Notes: a model not told the origin generated them from the sequence alone. A stretch of 64,000 nt of DNA from Bacillota bacterium (GCA_021771915.1 JAETNY010000004.1:16945-80944); one strand, 5' to 3'; shown: positions 9,953 to 18,138, numbered from the stretch's first letter. Program-made: numbers and translations.

Positions 9953-9994
9953 GTGCTTGCTAATCTTTTGTTAAAGAACTTTTAGGGCGTAATG

Positions 9995-11041
9995 CTAGTT
10001 ACGATGTTTGAGTTTGGGAAGATATTGACTGCGCTCCTGCTGTGGACTATTGAGAGCGTCCATAGCCTTTTCAGCGGATAAGCTTAATGTAGTGATTAAG
10101 CTTTGAATGTTTGCCAGCCTTTCTGCAAATCTACCTTTTTCAATGCCTTTTTCAATACCTTTTTCAATACCAATATCAATACCTTTAGCAATACCCTTAT
10201 CTTCTATTGCCTGACTAAGATTACACATAATTTCAAACTCTCCTTTCATTTCTTTGCTCATAATAACGCCAAATTTCTCCTGTAAAATTCTTTCTCGTTC
10301 TTCACTTTCTATTTCGGTGGAAAGAATAACTTCCAGTAATTCTAAAATACCCTCATGATTTTTATCTTCCCTGCGGCCAAGCCCAATTATGAAAACTGAC
10401 AGCAAATCATAATGAGCCGGATCTTCTTTAGCGCTGCCAACCAGATTTTTCTCAGCTATATAATACTGATTTATTGTATTACGGCGTTCCTTTGTGGGAT
10501 TTTTACAAACCCAAATAGATACCACTTTCTTTATCTGTTCATAATGTGATTTAGTAAATTCTCTGTTATATTGAGCTGAAATCATACGGCAGCAATAGAA
10601 CAGACCACGCTTAGTCAAAGGATAACCGGGGTTCCATTGTGATTGAGCCTCCACATTCACAATCAATCTGGTTAAGCCATCTCTTTTAGGAGCTGTTGCA
10701 TAGAAACGAATATCGTATACAATAGTTCCCTCTTTGGCCAAAGTATCTTCATTGGCTGCGCCGTTGATGAGAATATTCTCATCGGGCAATACTGGCGTTG
10801 TGCTTATCTCCGGCTCGCCCTCAATATATTTTTCGGCAATATCATTTACATTACAATCTTTATATTCTTCCATACAGCCTTTCATTATCCAAGCCAGAAA
10901 GATTTTGATAGATAATATTCTTTTGCAGGAAGAGTCAAAAAGAGTTTTCTGGTTATCTTTAGTTCTGCTGTTTTCTGCGTTATGGATATTCTGTTCCGTT
11001 GCAGTACGGATAATTTGAGCGATGGGCGTTTCAGTCTTCAT
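9995..11041 (-). CDS. PD-(D/E)XK nuclease family transposase-type protein
   Basis: The 348-residue protein belongs to the Rpn/PD-(D/E)XK transposase-like family common in Firmicutes genomes. A catalytic core is visible: YDIRF with Asp110, then LIVNVEAQ with Glu131-x-Gln133, the E-x-Q variant of the nuclease motif. The region FDSSCKRILSIKIFLAWIMKG and the later LSVFIIGLG stretch are family features. The C-terminal part carries tandem GIxKG repeats (about 285-305), a low-complexity helix typical of these proteins. Related Rpn proteins promote RecA-independent recombination. I see no terminal inverted repeats or target duplication around it, so it is treated as a single gene rather than an insertion sequence. 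It faces the relaxase operon. Confidence 0.85.
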   Translation of the reverse strand: MKTETPIAQIIRTATEQNIHNAENSRTKDNQKTLFDSSCKRILSIKIFLAWIMKGCMEEYKDCNVNDIAEKYIEGEPEISTTPVLPDENILINGAANEDTLAKEGTIVYDIRFYATAPKRDGLTRLIVNVEAQSQWNPGYPLTKRGLFYCCRMISAQYNREFTKSHYEQIKKVVSIWVCKNPTKERRNTINQYYIAEKNLVGSAKEDPAHYDLLSVFIIGLGRREDKNHEGILELLEVILSTEIESEERERILQEKFGVIMSKEMKGEFEIMCNLSQAIEDKGIAKGIDIGIEKGIEKGIEKGRFAERLANIQSLITTLSLSAEKAMDALNSPQQERSQYLPKLKHRN

Positions 11042-11287
11042 TAGCGCTACTCCTTTGTATTTATTTTAGCACAAGGCAAGCAAAAAGTCTATATTTTTTT
11101 GATTGACTAGCTATTTGAAATTTTATCATAGCGCTAAGAGAATTGCCAGCTTGACGAACTCTTTGCCATGAAAATAGGTTATTAAAAATATAGCTTATGG
11201 CATATTATTTTTATTGTCCAAAACTGTTATAATATATATAGCTAAAAATAATTTTGTTGAAAACTATAATATAACAGGTGATTTTCA

Positions 11288-11629
11288 ATGAAGTATAAAT
11301 TGGATGAAGAGCTTAAACAAATATTGATTAGTAATATTGTGTTTTTCCGTGAAAAAATTGGTATAACTCAATATGAGTTAGCCGATATGATAGGCATTAC
11401 ACAACCGTATATGGCGCAAATTAAAAGCGGCGAAAAGGAAATGAGCATAACTGTTTTTAATAAGTTATCTAACGCTTTGGGCGTATCAATGAATTCCTTG
11501 TTTAGCACTAATAGAAATGATGTCTGCATAAAAAATATTAACGCAATGTTGGCTGGTCAAACAAAAGAAAATTTAGAATCAATGGAAAGAATGACCAGAT
11601 TTTATCTGAAAGAATTAGAAAGAAAATAA
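11288..11629 (+). CDS. XRE-family helix-turn-helix regulator
   Basis: This 113-residue protein has a Cro/CI-type HTH at about residues 12-68: FFREKIGITQYELADMIG, ITQPYMAQIKSGEKEMSI, then LSNALGVSMNSLF. The start ATG at 11288 is preceded by AGGTG. The C-terminal 40 residues form a short helical tail, perhaps for dimerisation. It sits 110 nt upstream of the ECF sigma factor gene in the same orientation and is a plausible repressor controlling cargo or element genes. The 11042-11287 gap upstream is AT-rich and contains a TATAAT at about 11,225, but I could not assign a convincing -35. Confidence 0.85.
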   Translation: MKYKLDEELKQILISNIVFFREKIGITQYELADMIGITQPYMAQIKSGEKEMSITVFNKLSNALGVSMNSLFSTNRNDVCIKNINAMLAGQTKENLESMERMTRFYLKELERK

Positions 11630-11655
11630 GGCTAAAATAATGATTCTTGAAAGAG

Positions 11656-11684
11656 TTGGCAAAGCAAAGAAAACGTGATAAAAT
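11656..11684 (+). promoter_or_regulatory. Sigma-A-type promoter for the ECF sigma gene
   Basis: TTGGCA (11656-11661), a 17-bp spacer and TAAAAT (11679-11684) lie 55 nt before the ECF start codon. The block that fronts the three downstream units is absent here, so the sigma gene itself appears to be driven by the housekeeping polymerase. Confidence 0.6.
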
Positions 11685-11739
11685 ATAGTTAGGCTAAAAT
11701 ATTCAAAGAAATTATTAAATCAAAATGAGGAATAATTGA

Positions 11740-12276
11740 ATGAAAGAATTGGAGCCAGAAAAGAAAAAATTTGTTGATAAATTATATAGAGAGCAGTATA
11801 CATCTCTTTTAGATTATGCTAAAATATTTTTAGATGAGTCCAGTGCAGAGGAAGCTGTGCAAGATGTTTTTCGGGATGCTTGCGTAAAAATAGATAGTAT
11901 TATGGCCAGTGAAAATCCAATAGGCTGGTTGGTTAACGCATTAAAGTTTTCTATCGGTAAAATTAAGCGAAAAAAAGAACAATATGCCAGAACGATAGTT
12001 TTAATGCCAGTATATCTTGACAGCGATGATAATGTGGAAACTAGTATTGAGGATATTCCTGATACTAATCCGCCAGATGAAGATGTTGATTTTTTGTATT
12101 CTGATTTATCAGTACATAAAGAGTTTCAGTTAATGAAGCAATATGCTGTTGAAGATAAATCCATTAAAGAGATAGCAGATGAGCAAGGTATAAGCATAAA
12201 TGCCTGCAAACAGAAACTTTATAGGTGTAGATTGAAACTTAAAAAATTATGGGACAAACAAAATGAAAAAACTTAA
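11740..12276 (+). CDS. ECF-type RNA polymerase sigma factor
   Basis: The 178-residue protein has a sigma region 2 at about residues 12-75 (LYREQYTSLLDYAKIF, then EEAVQDVFRDAC and GWLVNALKFSIGKIKR). A region 4 HTH lies at about 125-175 (FQLMKQYAVEDKSIKEIADE, then GISINACKQKLYRCRLKLKKLW). The acidic linker between the two is rather long. This is the two-domain layout of extracytoplasmic-function sigma factors, which are usually held inactive by a membrane anti-sigma protein. The next gene encodes a one-pass membrane protein of the type that often accompanies such factors. Three copies of a conserved promoter-like block downstream are the likely targets. Confidence 0.9.
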   Translation: MKELEPEKKKFVDKLYREQYTSLLDYAKIFLDESSAEEAVQDVFRDACVKIDSIMASENPIGWLVNALKFSIGKIKRKKEQYARTIVLMPVYLDSDDNVETSIEDIPDTNPPDEDVDFLYSDLSVHKEFQLMKQYAVEDKSIKEIADEQGISINACKQKLYRCRLKLKKLWDKQNEKT

Positions 12277-12282
12277 AAAATA

Positions 12283-12325
12283 GCGTTACCTTTTCCATTT
12301 GTGATGGTGTATATATAATAGAGGG
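12283..12325 (+). promoter_or_regulatory. ECF-type promoter block, copy 1
   Basis: GCGTTACCTTTT, then 10 variable bases, then a 21-bp block that starts TGGTGTATAT and ends ATAGAGGG. The putative -35 is GTTACC and the putative -10 is within GGTGTA. The identical layout recurs at 13811 and 15929. Here it lies directly before the putative anti-sigma gene. Confidence 0.75.
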
Positions 12326-12337
12326 GAGGTTTAGATT

Positions 12338-13222
12338 ATGTCAAAGGTCGAAGATAAAGGGCGTCAAAATTCAAAATACGATAAATTCGACAAGCTTGAT
12401 ACGGCTACTTTAGAGGCGATTCTGCGAGCTGATTTTGGCGCCCCAGAGGCTGAACAGCTGGCAGCGGAAGAAGTTTTGTATATTGCCAGTCTGGTTGCAG
12501 AACGTCGGAAATTTTCAAGGCCAGATATTGATAAAGCGCAGGAAGAATTTTATCAATATTATTATCCGTTGGATAGGCCGATATATGATTTTGGTGATGA
12601 AGAAGATGATTCTCAAAACAAAATTCAAACCGAAACGACGCAATATAAAAATGACAAGAAGGTGCTGCCGTTTTATAAAAAGGCTTGGCGCAAATTTGCC
12701 AGTGTAGCCGCTGTTTTGGTTTTATTTATGTTTGTCGGTACTGTTACGGCATATGCCTTGGGATATAATCCTTTTCCGGTCAGGCCGGTATGGGATGAAG
12801 AACATTTTTGGTTTGAGAAAGATGTGCCAACCTTTGAAATGTTGCAAGCTGTATCAAAATATGAAAATATAGATAATTTGATTCCCCAATGGCTACCTAA
12901 TGGCTATAAATTTGAAAAGATAGAAACATCTGAAAATGATTCAAGGATCAGTCTTACTTCAAGCTATTATAAAGAAACAGAAAATAATACGGAAGTAATA
13001 AGTATTAGTTGTTTATATCTTAATGATTATAAAAATACTCTTTATGAAAAAGACGCATATGATGTTATTACTTATCCAGTGCATAATACAGATTATTACA
13101 TTATGACAGATAAAGAATATTTAACAGTTGCCTGGAACAGCGGTAACACTGAATATTATATTACCGGCGAAATATCTGTCGACGATGCTAAAAAGATGAT
13201 TGATTCTATTTATGATGATTAG
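12338..13222 (+). CDS. Membrane protein with DUF4367-like outer domain, putative anti-sigma factor
   Basis: The protein has 294 residues. The cytoplasmic N-terminal part (1-110) contains a helical segment around LDTATLEAILRADF and EEVLYIASLVAERRK. One membrane segment lies at about 123-145 (FASVAAVLVLFMFVGTVTAY). The external part matches the DUF4367 pattern, with IPQWLPNGYKFEKIE followed by a beta-rich domain. Co-occurrence with an ECF sigma factor gene 62 nt upstream and this topology suggest regulation of that factor. I see no Zn-binding HXXXCXXC motif, so it is not a classical ZAS-type anti-sigma. GGGGAGG precedes the ATG. The gene heads the first of three units that carry the shared promoter block. 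Confidence 0.7.
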   Translation: MSKVEDKGRQNSKYDKFDKLDTATLEAILRADFGAPEAEQLAAEEVLYIASLVAERRKFSRPDIDKAQEEFYQYYYPLDRPIYDFGDEEDDSQNKIQTETTQYKNDKKVLPFYKKAWRKFASVAAVLVLFMFVGTVTAYALGYNPFPVRPVWDEEHFWFEKDVPTFEMLQAVSKYENIDNLIPQWLPNGYKFEKIETSENDSRISLTSSYYKETENNTEVISISCLYLNDYKNTLYEKDAYDVITYPVHNTDYYIMTDKEYLTVAWNSGNTEYYITGEISVDDAKKMIDSIYDD

Positions 13223-13233
13223 GAGTGAAAAAA

Positions 13234-13662
13234 ATGCGTAAAAAAATTGCCTTGTTGGCGTTGCTTTTATTTACTGTTTTTGGTATGGCAACAGTTGCTA
13301 ATGCTGCTATTTATTCCAGTGATTACATAGCAGTTGCCCAATCTGATATTACTGCGAAACGTGATGGAAGTTTGGATATTAATTTTTCCATAAACGGTCG
13401 TAATGTGATGGAGCAGCTGGGCGTAAAAACTATTATTTTGCAGGAAAGAGCTAACTCAAACCAAAGCTGGAGCGAGGTTGAAACATTTACTTATGGTGAT
13501 TATCCTAATATGATGGGTTATAAGACAAATTATCACGAATCTAAAGTAACTTATTATAATGCAATATCTGGATATGAATATCGTGCAAAGGTATATTTTT
13601 ATGCAGAAAATGGTGGTTATGATTCCCGTGAGTATATTACAGTAGCCGTTAGAGCAAAATAG
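13234..13662 (+). CDS. Small secreted protein of unknown function
   Basis: This 142-residue protein has a Sec signal peptide (MRKKIALLALLLFTVFGMAT, cleavage probably after VANAA). The mature part is about 115 residues and beta-rich, with many Ser, Thr, Tyr and Asn, and no Cys. The start is the ATG at 13234, 8 nt after AGGAG. The GTG at 13225 overlaps the ribosome binding site. It resembles small exported proteins found beside ECF factors in clostridia (DUF6147-like), but that assignment is from memory of the pattern and uncertain. It is co-transcribed with the DUF4367-like gene, 11 nt apart, and is followed by a terminator. Confidence 0.65.
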   Translation: MRKKIALLALLLFTVFGMATVANAAIYSSDYIAVAQSDITAKRDGSLDINFSINGRNVMEQLGVKTIILQERANSNQSWSEVETFTYGDYPNMMGYKTNYHESKVTYYNAISGYEYRAKVYFYAENGGYDSREYITVAVRAK

Positions 13663-13678
13663 TAAAAATTTAAGAATT

Positions 13679-13720
13679 AAAATGCTTTGTAAGTTTGTAT
13701 TCAGCTTGCAAAGCATTTTT
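13679..13720 (+). terminator. Rho-independent terminator ending unit 1
   Basis: A 15-bp stem with one G-T pair (13679-13693 with the arm ending near 13,719) and a T-run. It separates unit 1 from the promoter block at 13811. Confidence 0.85.
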
Positions 13721-13810
13721 ACTATGTAAAGGTTGTTATTATTTTGTTAGAAATTTGCTGTTAATACTTTGAAATGAAGTATAGAAAAATTTTTGAAAAA
13801 ATAAAAATAT

Positions 13811-13853
13811 GCGTTACCTTTTGGGGTTTTCGTGGTGTATATATAATAGAGGG
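13811..13853 (+). promoter_or_regulatory. ECF-type promoter block, copy 2
   Basis: Same two conserved blocks and the same 10-bp variable spacer (here GGGGTTTTCG) as copies 1 and 3. It is followed by a 287-bp leader before the lipoprotein gene. Confidence 0.75.
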
Positions 13854-14140
13854 TAAAAATTACAAACAAATTATCGAAAACTAAACTGGACAAGTTTATA
13901 CAGGAGAAAGGAGGATAGATTGTTTAGTTGTGGAGGGCCACTCTGTGTGGCGATTTAGTAAAAAAAGAAAATTGCTTGTAATTATACTTCCTCAAAAGAA
14001 TAATACGGGATAGATGAGATATTTATGTTTTGAATAATTGGGAAAGAAAGTGAAGCCAATGGATAATTAAACTATATATTTTGGAGTTAGAGTTGTTGAA
14101 AAGTCTGTCATATTAAAGATTCAGGAGGAAATTAACAGCT
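13854..14140 (+). other. Long leader of unit 2 with possible short ORF
   Basis: No gene of normal size is present. A strong ribosome binding site (AAGGAGG at about 13,909) precedes possible micro-ORFs: a TTG start at about 13,919 giving 12 codons, and an overlapping GTG frame of 27 codons. Parts of the leader, including GAGGATAGA and a later CTCAAAA-x-AATAAT segment, can be aligned with the leader of unit 3. This suggests the two promoter-leader regions arose by duplication. Whether any peptide is made cannot be judged. Confidence 0.4.
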
Positions 14141-14980
14141 ATGCTTAAAAAAACTGTAGCATTACTTCTTTTAGTGTTAATTCAATTTGCCGTTTGTGCT
14201 TGTGCGGATAATAATACAGTTGCTAATACAGATGATAATACTGAAAGCAATAACCAACCAACCTTTACCTGTGAGTTAGATAGAGAGCAGGCAGAATTGG
14301 TACTGACCTATGCGGACGGTCATACCGTTCGGTTTCCCATGACTGATAAGTTATTTTTAGGTGGTTGGGATAATGAGGAGTATGACTATGTAGCCCATGG
14401 TTTAAGTTGGGCTGTTTACGAGGATATCTCTGCAGTATTTATTCCGGCTTCTTTTATGTTATCAGATAGAGACAGTGTTTTGGAGATTAGCCGGGATGCA
14501 GGCGAAACCTGGCAGGAGATGACGGTTCCGGCAGACAAGCATGATATTACTAAAAGTGTTATCGGTTTTACCTCACAAGATAATATTTGGTTACTGTTAG
14601 AAGGTGAATTGGGGGCAACTCAAGCCTGTTTGCGTTTTTATAAGTCCGAAGATGGTGGTAATACCTGGACGTATGAAGAGCTTGGGAAGCCGGTTATCGG
14701 AGGACAATTGGATTATATTGATTTTTTGTCTGAAGACGAGGGCTATCTTTCGGTTGCCGCCGGCATATTTGGGTCTGCTCCATTACTGTATAAGACGATT
14801 GACGGCGGTCAATCGTGGATTGAATGTACGGTAGAAACCAAGATAAAAGAAGGCGATTATTTTCGCATTGTCAATATTCGTTATAATGACAATATTCTTA
14901 TAATGTATGGTCATCTGGCACATAATGGCGGTGAAATTACCCTGACTTCTGAAGATGGGCTGACTTGGATTCAACAATAA
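14141..14980 (+). CDS. Lipoprotein with Asp-box (BNR-like) beta-propeller repeats
   Basis: This 279-residue protein starts with a lipoprotein-type signal (KKTVALLLLVLIQFAVCAC). The lipobox Cys is residue 19 or 21, and an Asn/Thr-rich linker follows. At least four Asp-box motifs of the S-x-D-x-G-x-T-W type are visible: SRDAGETW near 117, SEDGGNTW near 169, TIDGGQSW near 219 and SEDGLTW near 269. Such repeats form beta-propellers of the sialidase or YCF48/photosystem-assembly type. No catalytic residues of a sialidase can be assigned. It is probably anchored to the outer face of the membrane. AGGAGG precedes the ATG. It forms unit 2 with the following gene, 79 nt apart with no terminator between. 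Confidence 0.75.
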   Translation: MLKKTVALLLLVLIQFAVCACADNNTVANTDDNTESNNQPTFTCELDREQAELVLTYADGHTVRFPMTDKLFLGGWDNEEYDYVAHGLSWAVYEDISAVFIPASFMLSDRDSVLEISRDAGETWQEMTVPADKHDITKSVIGFTSQDNIWLLLEGELGATQACLRFYKSEDGGNTWTYEELGKPVIGGQLDYIDFLSEDEGYLSVAAGIFGSAPLLYKTIDGGQSWIECTVETKIKEGDYFRIVNIRYNDNILIMYGHLAHNGGEITLTSEDGLTWIQQ

Positions 14981-15059
14981 ATTGCTGTGATAGTTAATTA
15001 TAAAACAATATCAAATTTTATTTAACTTTACGTTTTAAAAAATATGAGGAGTGATTATT

Positions 15060-15707
15060 ATGACAAAAGGTTTGGATACTGTTCGTCAGCTTAGTCAAAG
15101 CATGCTTAATGCGGTACCTGCAGATCGTGAATTTATTGGTCGCTATTATAGTAGAGAAAAACCGGAAAAAAGGCTAACTGTTGCTGAAGCCGAGCGCATT
15201 TGCGATTCTGGGCATTCTATTTTCAGTATATATCAAGATGCTAATAATTACGCATCAGCATTTCACACTGAAAATGGTCTCTATGATGCTGATTATGCCT
15301 GGAAATATGCCCAATCTGTTGGACAACCCACCAATACTCCCATTTATTTTGCAGTTGATTTTGATGTAGATGATCCTGCTCCCGGTGAAACCAAAAAGGA
15401 TACCCTAAAGCGAATATACGATTATTTTAAAGCAATACAAGGCCAATTTGCTATTTGGAATAACAAAGGCGCCCTTAATTACAAAATTGGCGTATATGGT
15501 TGCGGCGAAATATGCCAGTATATAAAACAAGATTGTGGACTCGCAACCTACTCTTTCTTGGCAAGATCCAAAGGTTGGTCGGGATATGATGATTATAATT
15601 ATCCGTCAAAGTACAATCTCAAGCAGATTGCTCTAGTTTCTTATGGCGGTGTGGATTTTGATACTGTTGAGAGCGGTAATGGTAGTTTCGGCAGTTGGAG
15701 AGTATAA
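15060..15707 (+). CDS. DUF1906 (GH25-like) domain protein
   Basis: The 215-residue protein matches the Rv2525c-like glycoside-hydrolase-like domain DUF1906, a TIM-barrel relative of GH25 lysozymes. Visible family features are KGLDT near the N-terminus, FIGRYYSR, then ICDSGHSIFSIYQD, PIYFAVDFDVDD with acidic residues at the barrel end, KIGVYGCGEIC and a final GVDFDTV. The start is the ATG at 15060, after AGGAG. The upstream GTG at 15051 overlaps the ribosome binding site. No signal peptide is visible, which is odd for a cell-wall enzyme and suggests either cytoplasmic storage or a non-classical export route. The family is linked to peptidoglycan, but the activity is unproven. Confidence 0.85.
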   Translation: MTKGLDTVRQLSQSMLNAVPADREFIGRYYSREKPEKRLTVAEAERICDSGHSIFSIYQDANNYASAFHTENGLYDADYAWKYAQSVGQPTNTPIYFAVDFDVDDPAPGETKKDTLKRIYDYFKAIQGQFAIWNNKGALNYKIGVYGCGEICQYIKQDCGLATYSFLARSKGWSGYDDYNYPSKYNLKQIALVSYGGVDFDTVESGNGSFGSWRV

Positions 15708-15808
15708 TAATAAAGAATATGTTATAGATAAGTATAACAATTATTCTTCAATTTTGTAGCCAAGTTGTAAAAATTATATTTATAAAATGAGCTGTAAAAG
15801 CAGCTTCT

Positions 15809-15851
15809 AAAAAGGCTTGGTATGTCGTATAAAGGCAGACCGAGCCTTTTT
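15809..15851 (+). terminator. Rho-independent terminator ending unit 2
   Basis: AAAAAGGCTTGG pairs with the arm ending GAGCCTTTTT (15841-15851). It lies about 100 nt after the DUF1906 gene and 78 nt before promoter copy 3. Confidence 0.85.
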
Positions 15852-15928
15852 GTATAAAAGAGTAAAGAAATTGCCAAACAAGGTAGCAAATGCTCTGATG
15901 TATTTTTTTTGAAAAAAATAAAAATTTT

Positions 15929-15971
15929 GCGTTACCTTTTGGGGTTTTAGTGGTGTATATATTATAGAGGG
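15929..15971 (+). promoter_or_regulatory. ECF-type promoter block, copy 3
   Basis: Identical layout to copies 1 and 2, with a single base change in the distal block. Its spacer (GGGGTTTTAG) differs from copy 2 at two positions. A 156-nt leader follows (15972-16127), which contains a 13-codon ATG micro-ORF near 16,065 and shares short stretches with the unit 2 leader. Confidence 0.75.
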
Positions 15972-16127
15972 TAAAATTTACCAATAATTTGCTGAAAACG
16001 GTAAGCTTTTCATGTGCGGATTGAAAATTTATAGCCAGAGGGAGGATAGAGGTCGTTTAACCGTTATGAATGGTGAATTGATTGGAGTTTGCTTCTCAAA
16101 AAAATAATTATGAAAGAGGTAACTAAA

Positions 16128-17027
16128 ATGAAAAAATTCAGATTGTTGGGTTTGATTTTAACACTTTGTATGTGCTTTGCGATTGCAATGCCGGCGCTGG
16201 CGGTTGATATTGCGGATAATTCTAACGAGCAAATTCCATATAGAATGGAGCCGAGTACAGTTGTTTTATATGATTCGGATTGCAAAATGTTTGTAATAAA
16301 TGATGGGGCTGATGCTCCCAAGCGTATGTATTCAAGAACTGCTAATCCGGCTAATGAATCTGTTGCGGGTATTGCAGAAGAAGAAGAAATAGTGGCTCAA
16401 ATTCTGGAAGAATCTAAAAATTTATCTGATATTTATATGCCACATAATGATACTGTCAGACCTAATACTATGGTAATTTATGGCACAGATGGATATATAA
16501 ATCACATTTATCCTATTACAGAAGAATACCTGAAAACGTATGCGTCAAGAAACTATCAAACAATAGATGCAGTAACTGAATTAGGAGCTAATATAGAATA
16601 TGGTGTAATGACGCTTGATGATATCTATGTTGATGATTCTGTGTATCCTCCATTAAAACGAGGGAAACGTTTGGCTCCAAATAATTACATTATTGACGAT
16701 AATAATAGTATTCGTATAACATCGAGTTATGTTATGGGTACTGGAAGATTGACCACTTTCAATGATCCTATAGGTGAAAACGGTGACAGTTATCCCAATA
16801 AGGCTGGTGATTGTGCTACAAGAAGAAATATAGATAATGCACCATTTCACCAAACTATCCATGTACGTAATTTAGATAATAACATTGAAAAATATATGCG
16901 CAAAAATGATAATGGTGATTTAGACTATGCCGTGTTAGACATTTTTAAGTGGGATGGAATCCTTATGGGAGAAAAATATTCTTCTACTTTCACATTTGAA
17001 AATGGTAGATACTACTATGAATTCTAA
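16128..17027 (+). CDS. Secreted protein with possible double-psi beta-barrel (RlpA-like) C-terminal domain
   Basis: The protein has 299 residues. The signal peptide is KKFRLLGLILTLCMCFAIAM, with cleavage after PALA. The start is the ATG at 16128, after AGAGG. The N-terminal half is acidic and Asn/Tyr-rich with no recognised family. From about residue 205 (MGTGRLTTFND, then DNAPFHQTIHVRNLDNN, then AVLDIFKWDG) the order of motifs recalls RlpA-type double-psi beta-barrels, but the usual catalytic Asp context (NDRGP) is not evident. The domain call is therefore tentative. The stop codon overlaps the next start by 1 nt, so the two proteins are translationally coupled. It heads unit 3. Confidence 0.6.
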   Translation: MKKFRLLGLILTLCMCFAIAMPALAVDIADNSNEQIPYRMEPSTVVLYDSDCKMFVINDGADAPKRMYSRTANPANESVAGIAEEEEIVAQILEESKNLSDIYMPHNDTVRPNTMVIYGTDGYINHIYPITEEYLKTYASRNYQTIDAVTELGANIEYGVMTLDDIYVDDSVYPPLKRGKRLAPNNYIIDDNNSIRITSSYVMGTGRLTTFNDPIGENGDSYPNKAGDCATRRNIDNAPFHQTIHVRNLDNNIEKYMRKNDNGDLDYAVLDIFKWDGILMGEKYSSTFTFENGRYYYEF

Positions 17028-18040
17028 TGATAATATTGCAACGAAAAAGATATTTTGCTTTACTTTTATTAAGCATATGCATATTAGTATGTGTGTTAAT
17101 ATATTTTTCTAATCAGAATAAAGTTGTTTATAAAGAATACATCTCCATTACAGAAACATATCAAAATAATAATGATGAGCTGATAACCAAATTGTCTGTA
17201 TTCTTTCCTGATACAAAAGAAAGTGAAAATGTATTTGAGTTCCCTTATACTGCCCAGTATCCTTTGGGTGTTGTAGATTTAGCCGGTAATATGGTATATT
17301 TTTCTGCTGATGTTGATGGTGTTGGCGACCAAATATTTTCTTATAATTTAAGAACTAAGGAAACTGAACAACTAACTGATAATTTGTTTGCTATAAATTA
17401 CATTATCCCAACCAGACATACTGTTTATTTTGCTGCCTGCAAATCAGGTACATCTAATGTGTGTCTAGGTGCATATGATAAACAGACTGGTGAAATAAAA
17501 TATTGGGGCGATGATAAAGATACAAATATTGAAGATATTTGTATCGATGAAGCAAATAAGAAAATATACTTAATATCATATTCGGAAAAAGAAGATCGTT
17601 ATAATTTACAACATCAGGATAATGGTTTTACCATTGCTAAGCATAGGGTAGTAGAATTAGATTTTGATTTGCAAACAAGTAGAGAATTGTGCAGTATGGA
17701 TAATGAATGGATTAGAATGCTTGTATTAAACAATTATAAACTATTAATTATATTTGACCATCAATACAATAATTCTATTGTTCCGTCAGAAGCAATTTAT
17801 TATGATTTACTGGATAATTCTCAAAATTCATTTTCTCTGCCACCGTACAGAATGCAGCAAGGTGGAGCTGCTTTCGCCGAAAATGGAGATATAATATATG
17901 TTACATCACAACTAGAAAACGGCGGTAAAAGAAATATTTACAGTTACAATCTGAAAACACAAGAGTATGTTTTATTATATGAGGCTCCAGAATTAGGCAA
18001 AGGTTTTATTAATAACTGGCAACTCATAAGTGAAGAATAG
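17027..18040 (+). CDS. Membrane-anchored TolB/DUF5050-like beta-propeller protein
   Basis: This 337-residue protein has one N-terminal membrane anchor (ILQRKRYFALLLLSICILV) and an external domain. The domain contains repeated propeller-like strands: GNMVYFSADVDGVGDQIFSY, HTVYFAACKSGTSNV, KKIYLISYSEKED, GDIIYVTSQLENGGKRNIYS. This pattern is like TolB or DUF5050 surface propellers. A catalytic site is not apparent. The start ATG overlaps the preceding stop codon (TAATG), showing coupling to the secreted protein before it. It is the last gene of unit 3. With the Asp-box lipoprotein, it gives the cargo two different extracytoplasmic propeller proteins. Confidence 0.65.
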   Translation: MIILQRKRYFALLLLSICILVCVLIYFSNQNKVVYKEYISITETYQNNNDELITKLSVFFPDTKESENVFEFPYTAQYPLGVVDLAGNMVYFSADVDGVGDQIFSYNLRTKETEQLTDNLFAINYIIPTRHTVYFAACKSGTSNVCLGAYDKQTGEIKYWGDDKDTNIEDICIDEANKKIYLISYSEKEDRYNLQHQDNGFTIAKHRVVELDFDLQTSRELCSMDNEWIRMLVLNNYKLLIIFDHQYNNSIVPSEAIYYDLLDNSQNSFSLPPYRMQQGGAAFAENGDIIYVTSQLENGGKRNIYSYNLKTQEYVLLYEAPELGKGFINNWQLISEE

Positions 18041-18067
18041 ATTATGTAAGTTTATAACAGAATATGT

Positions 18068-18138
18068 AAACAGCTTTTAGGCCGGTGGTAATATTCATTT
18101 CCGTTAGCCAACCATTCCTGCCGGCCGCTAGGCTGTTT
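18068..18138 (+). terminator. Stem-loop after unit 3, possible terminator
   Basis: AAACAGC (18068) pairs with GCTGTTT (18132), and inside it GGCCGG (18080) pairs with CCGGCC (18121). The T-run after it is weak, so it may be a processing or structured 3' end rather than a strict intrinsic terminator. Confidence 0.45.

Noticed and set aside
9995..11041. Complete insertion sequence around the PD-(D/E)XK transposase-type gene
   Set aside because: No terminal inverted repeats or target-site duplication could be found; only the gene is supported.
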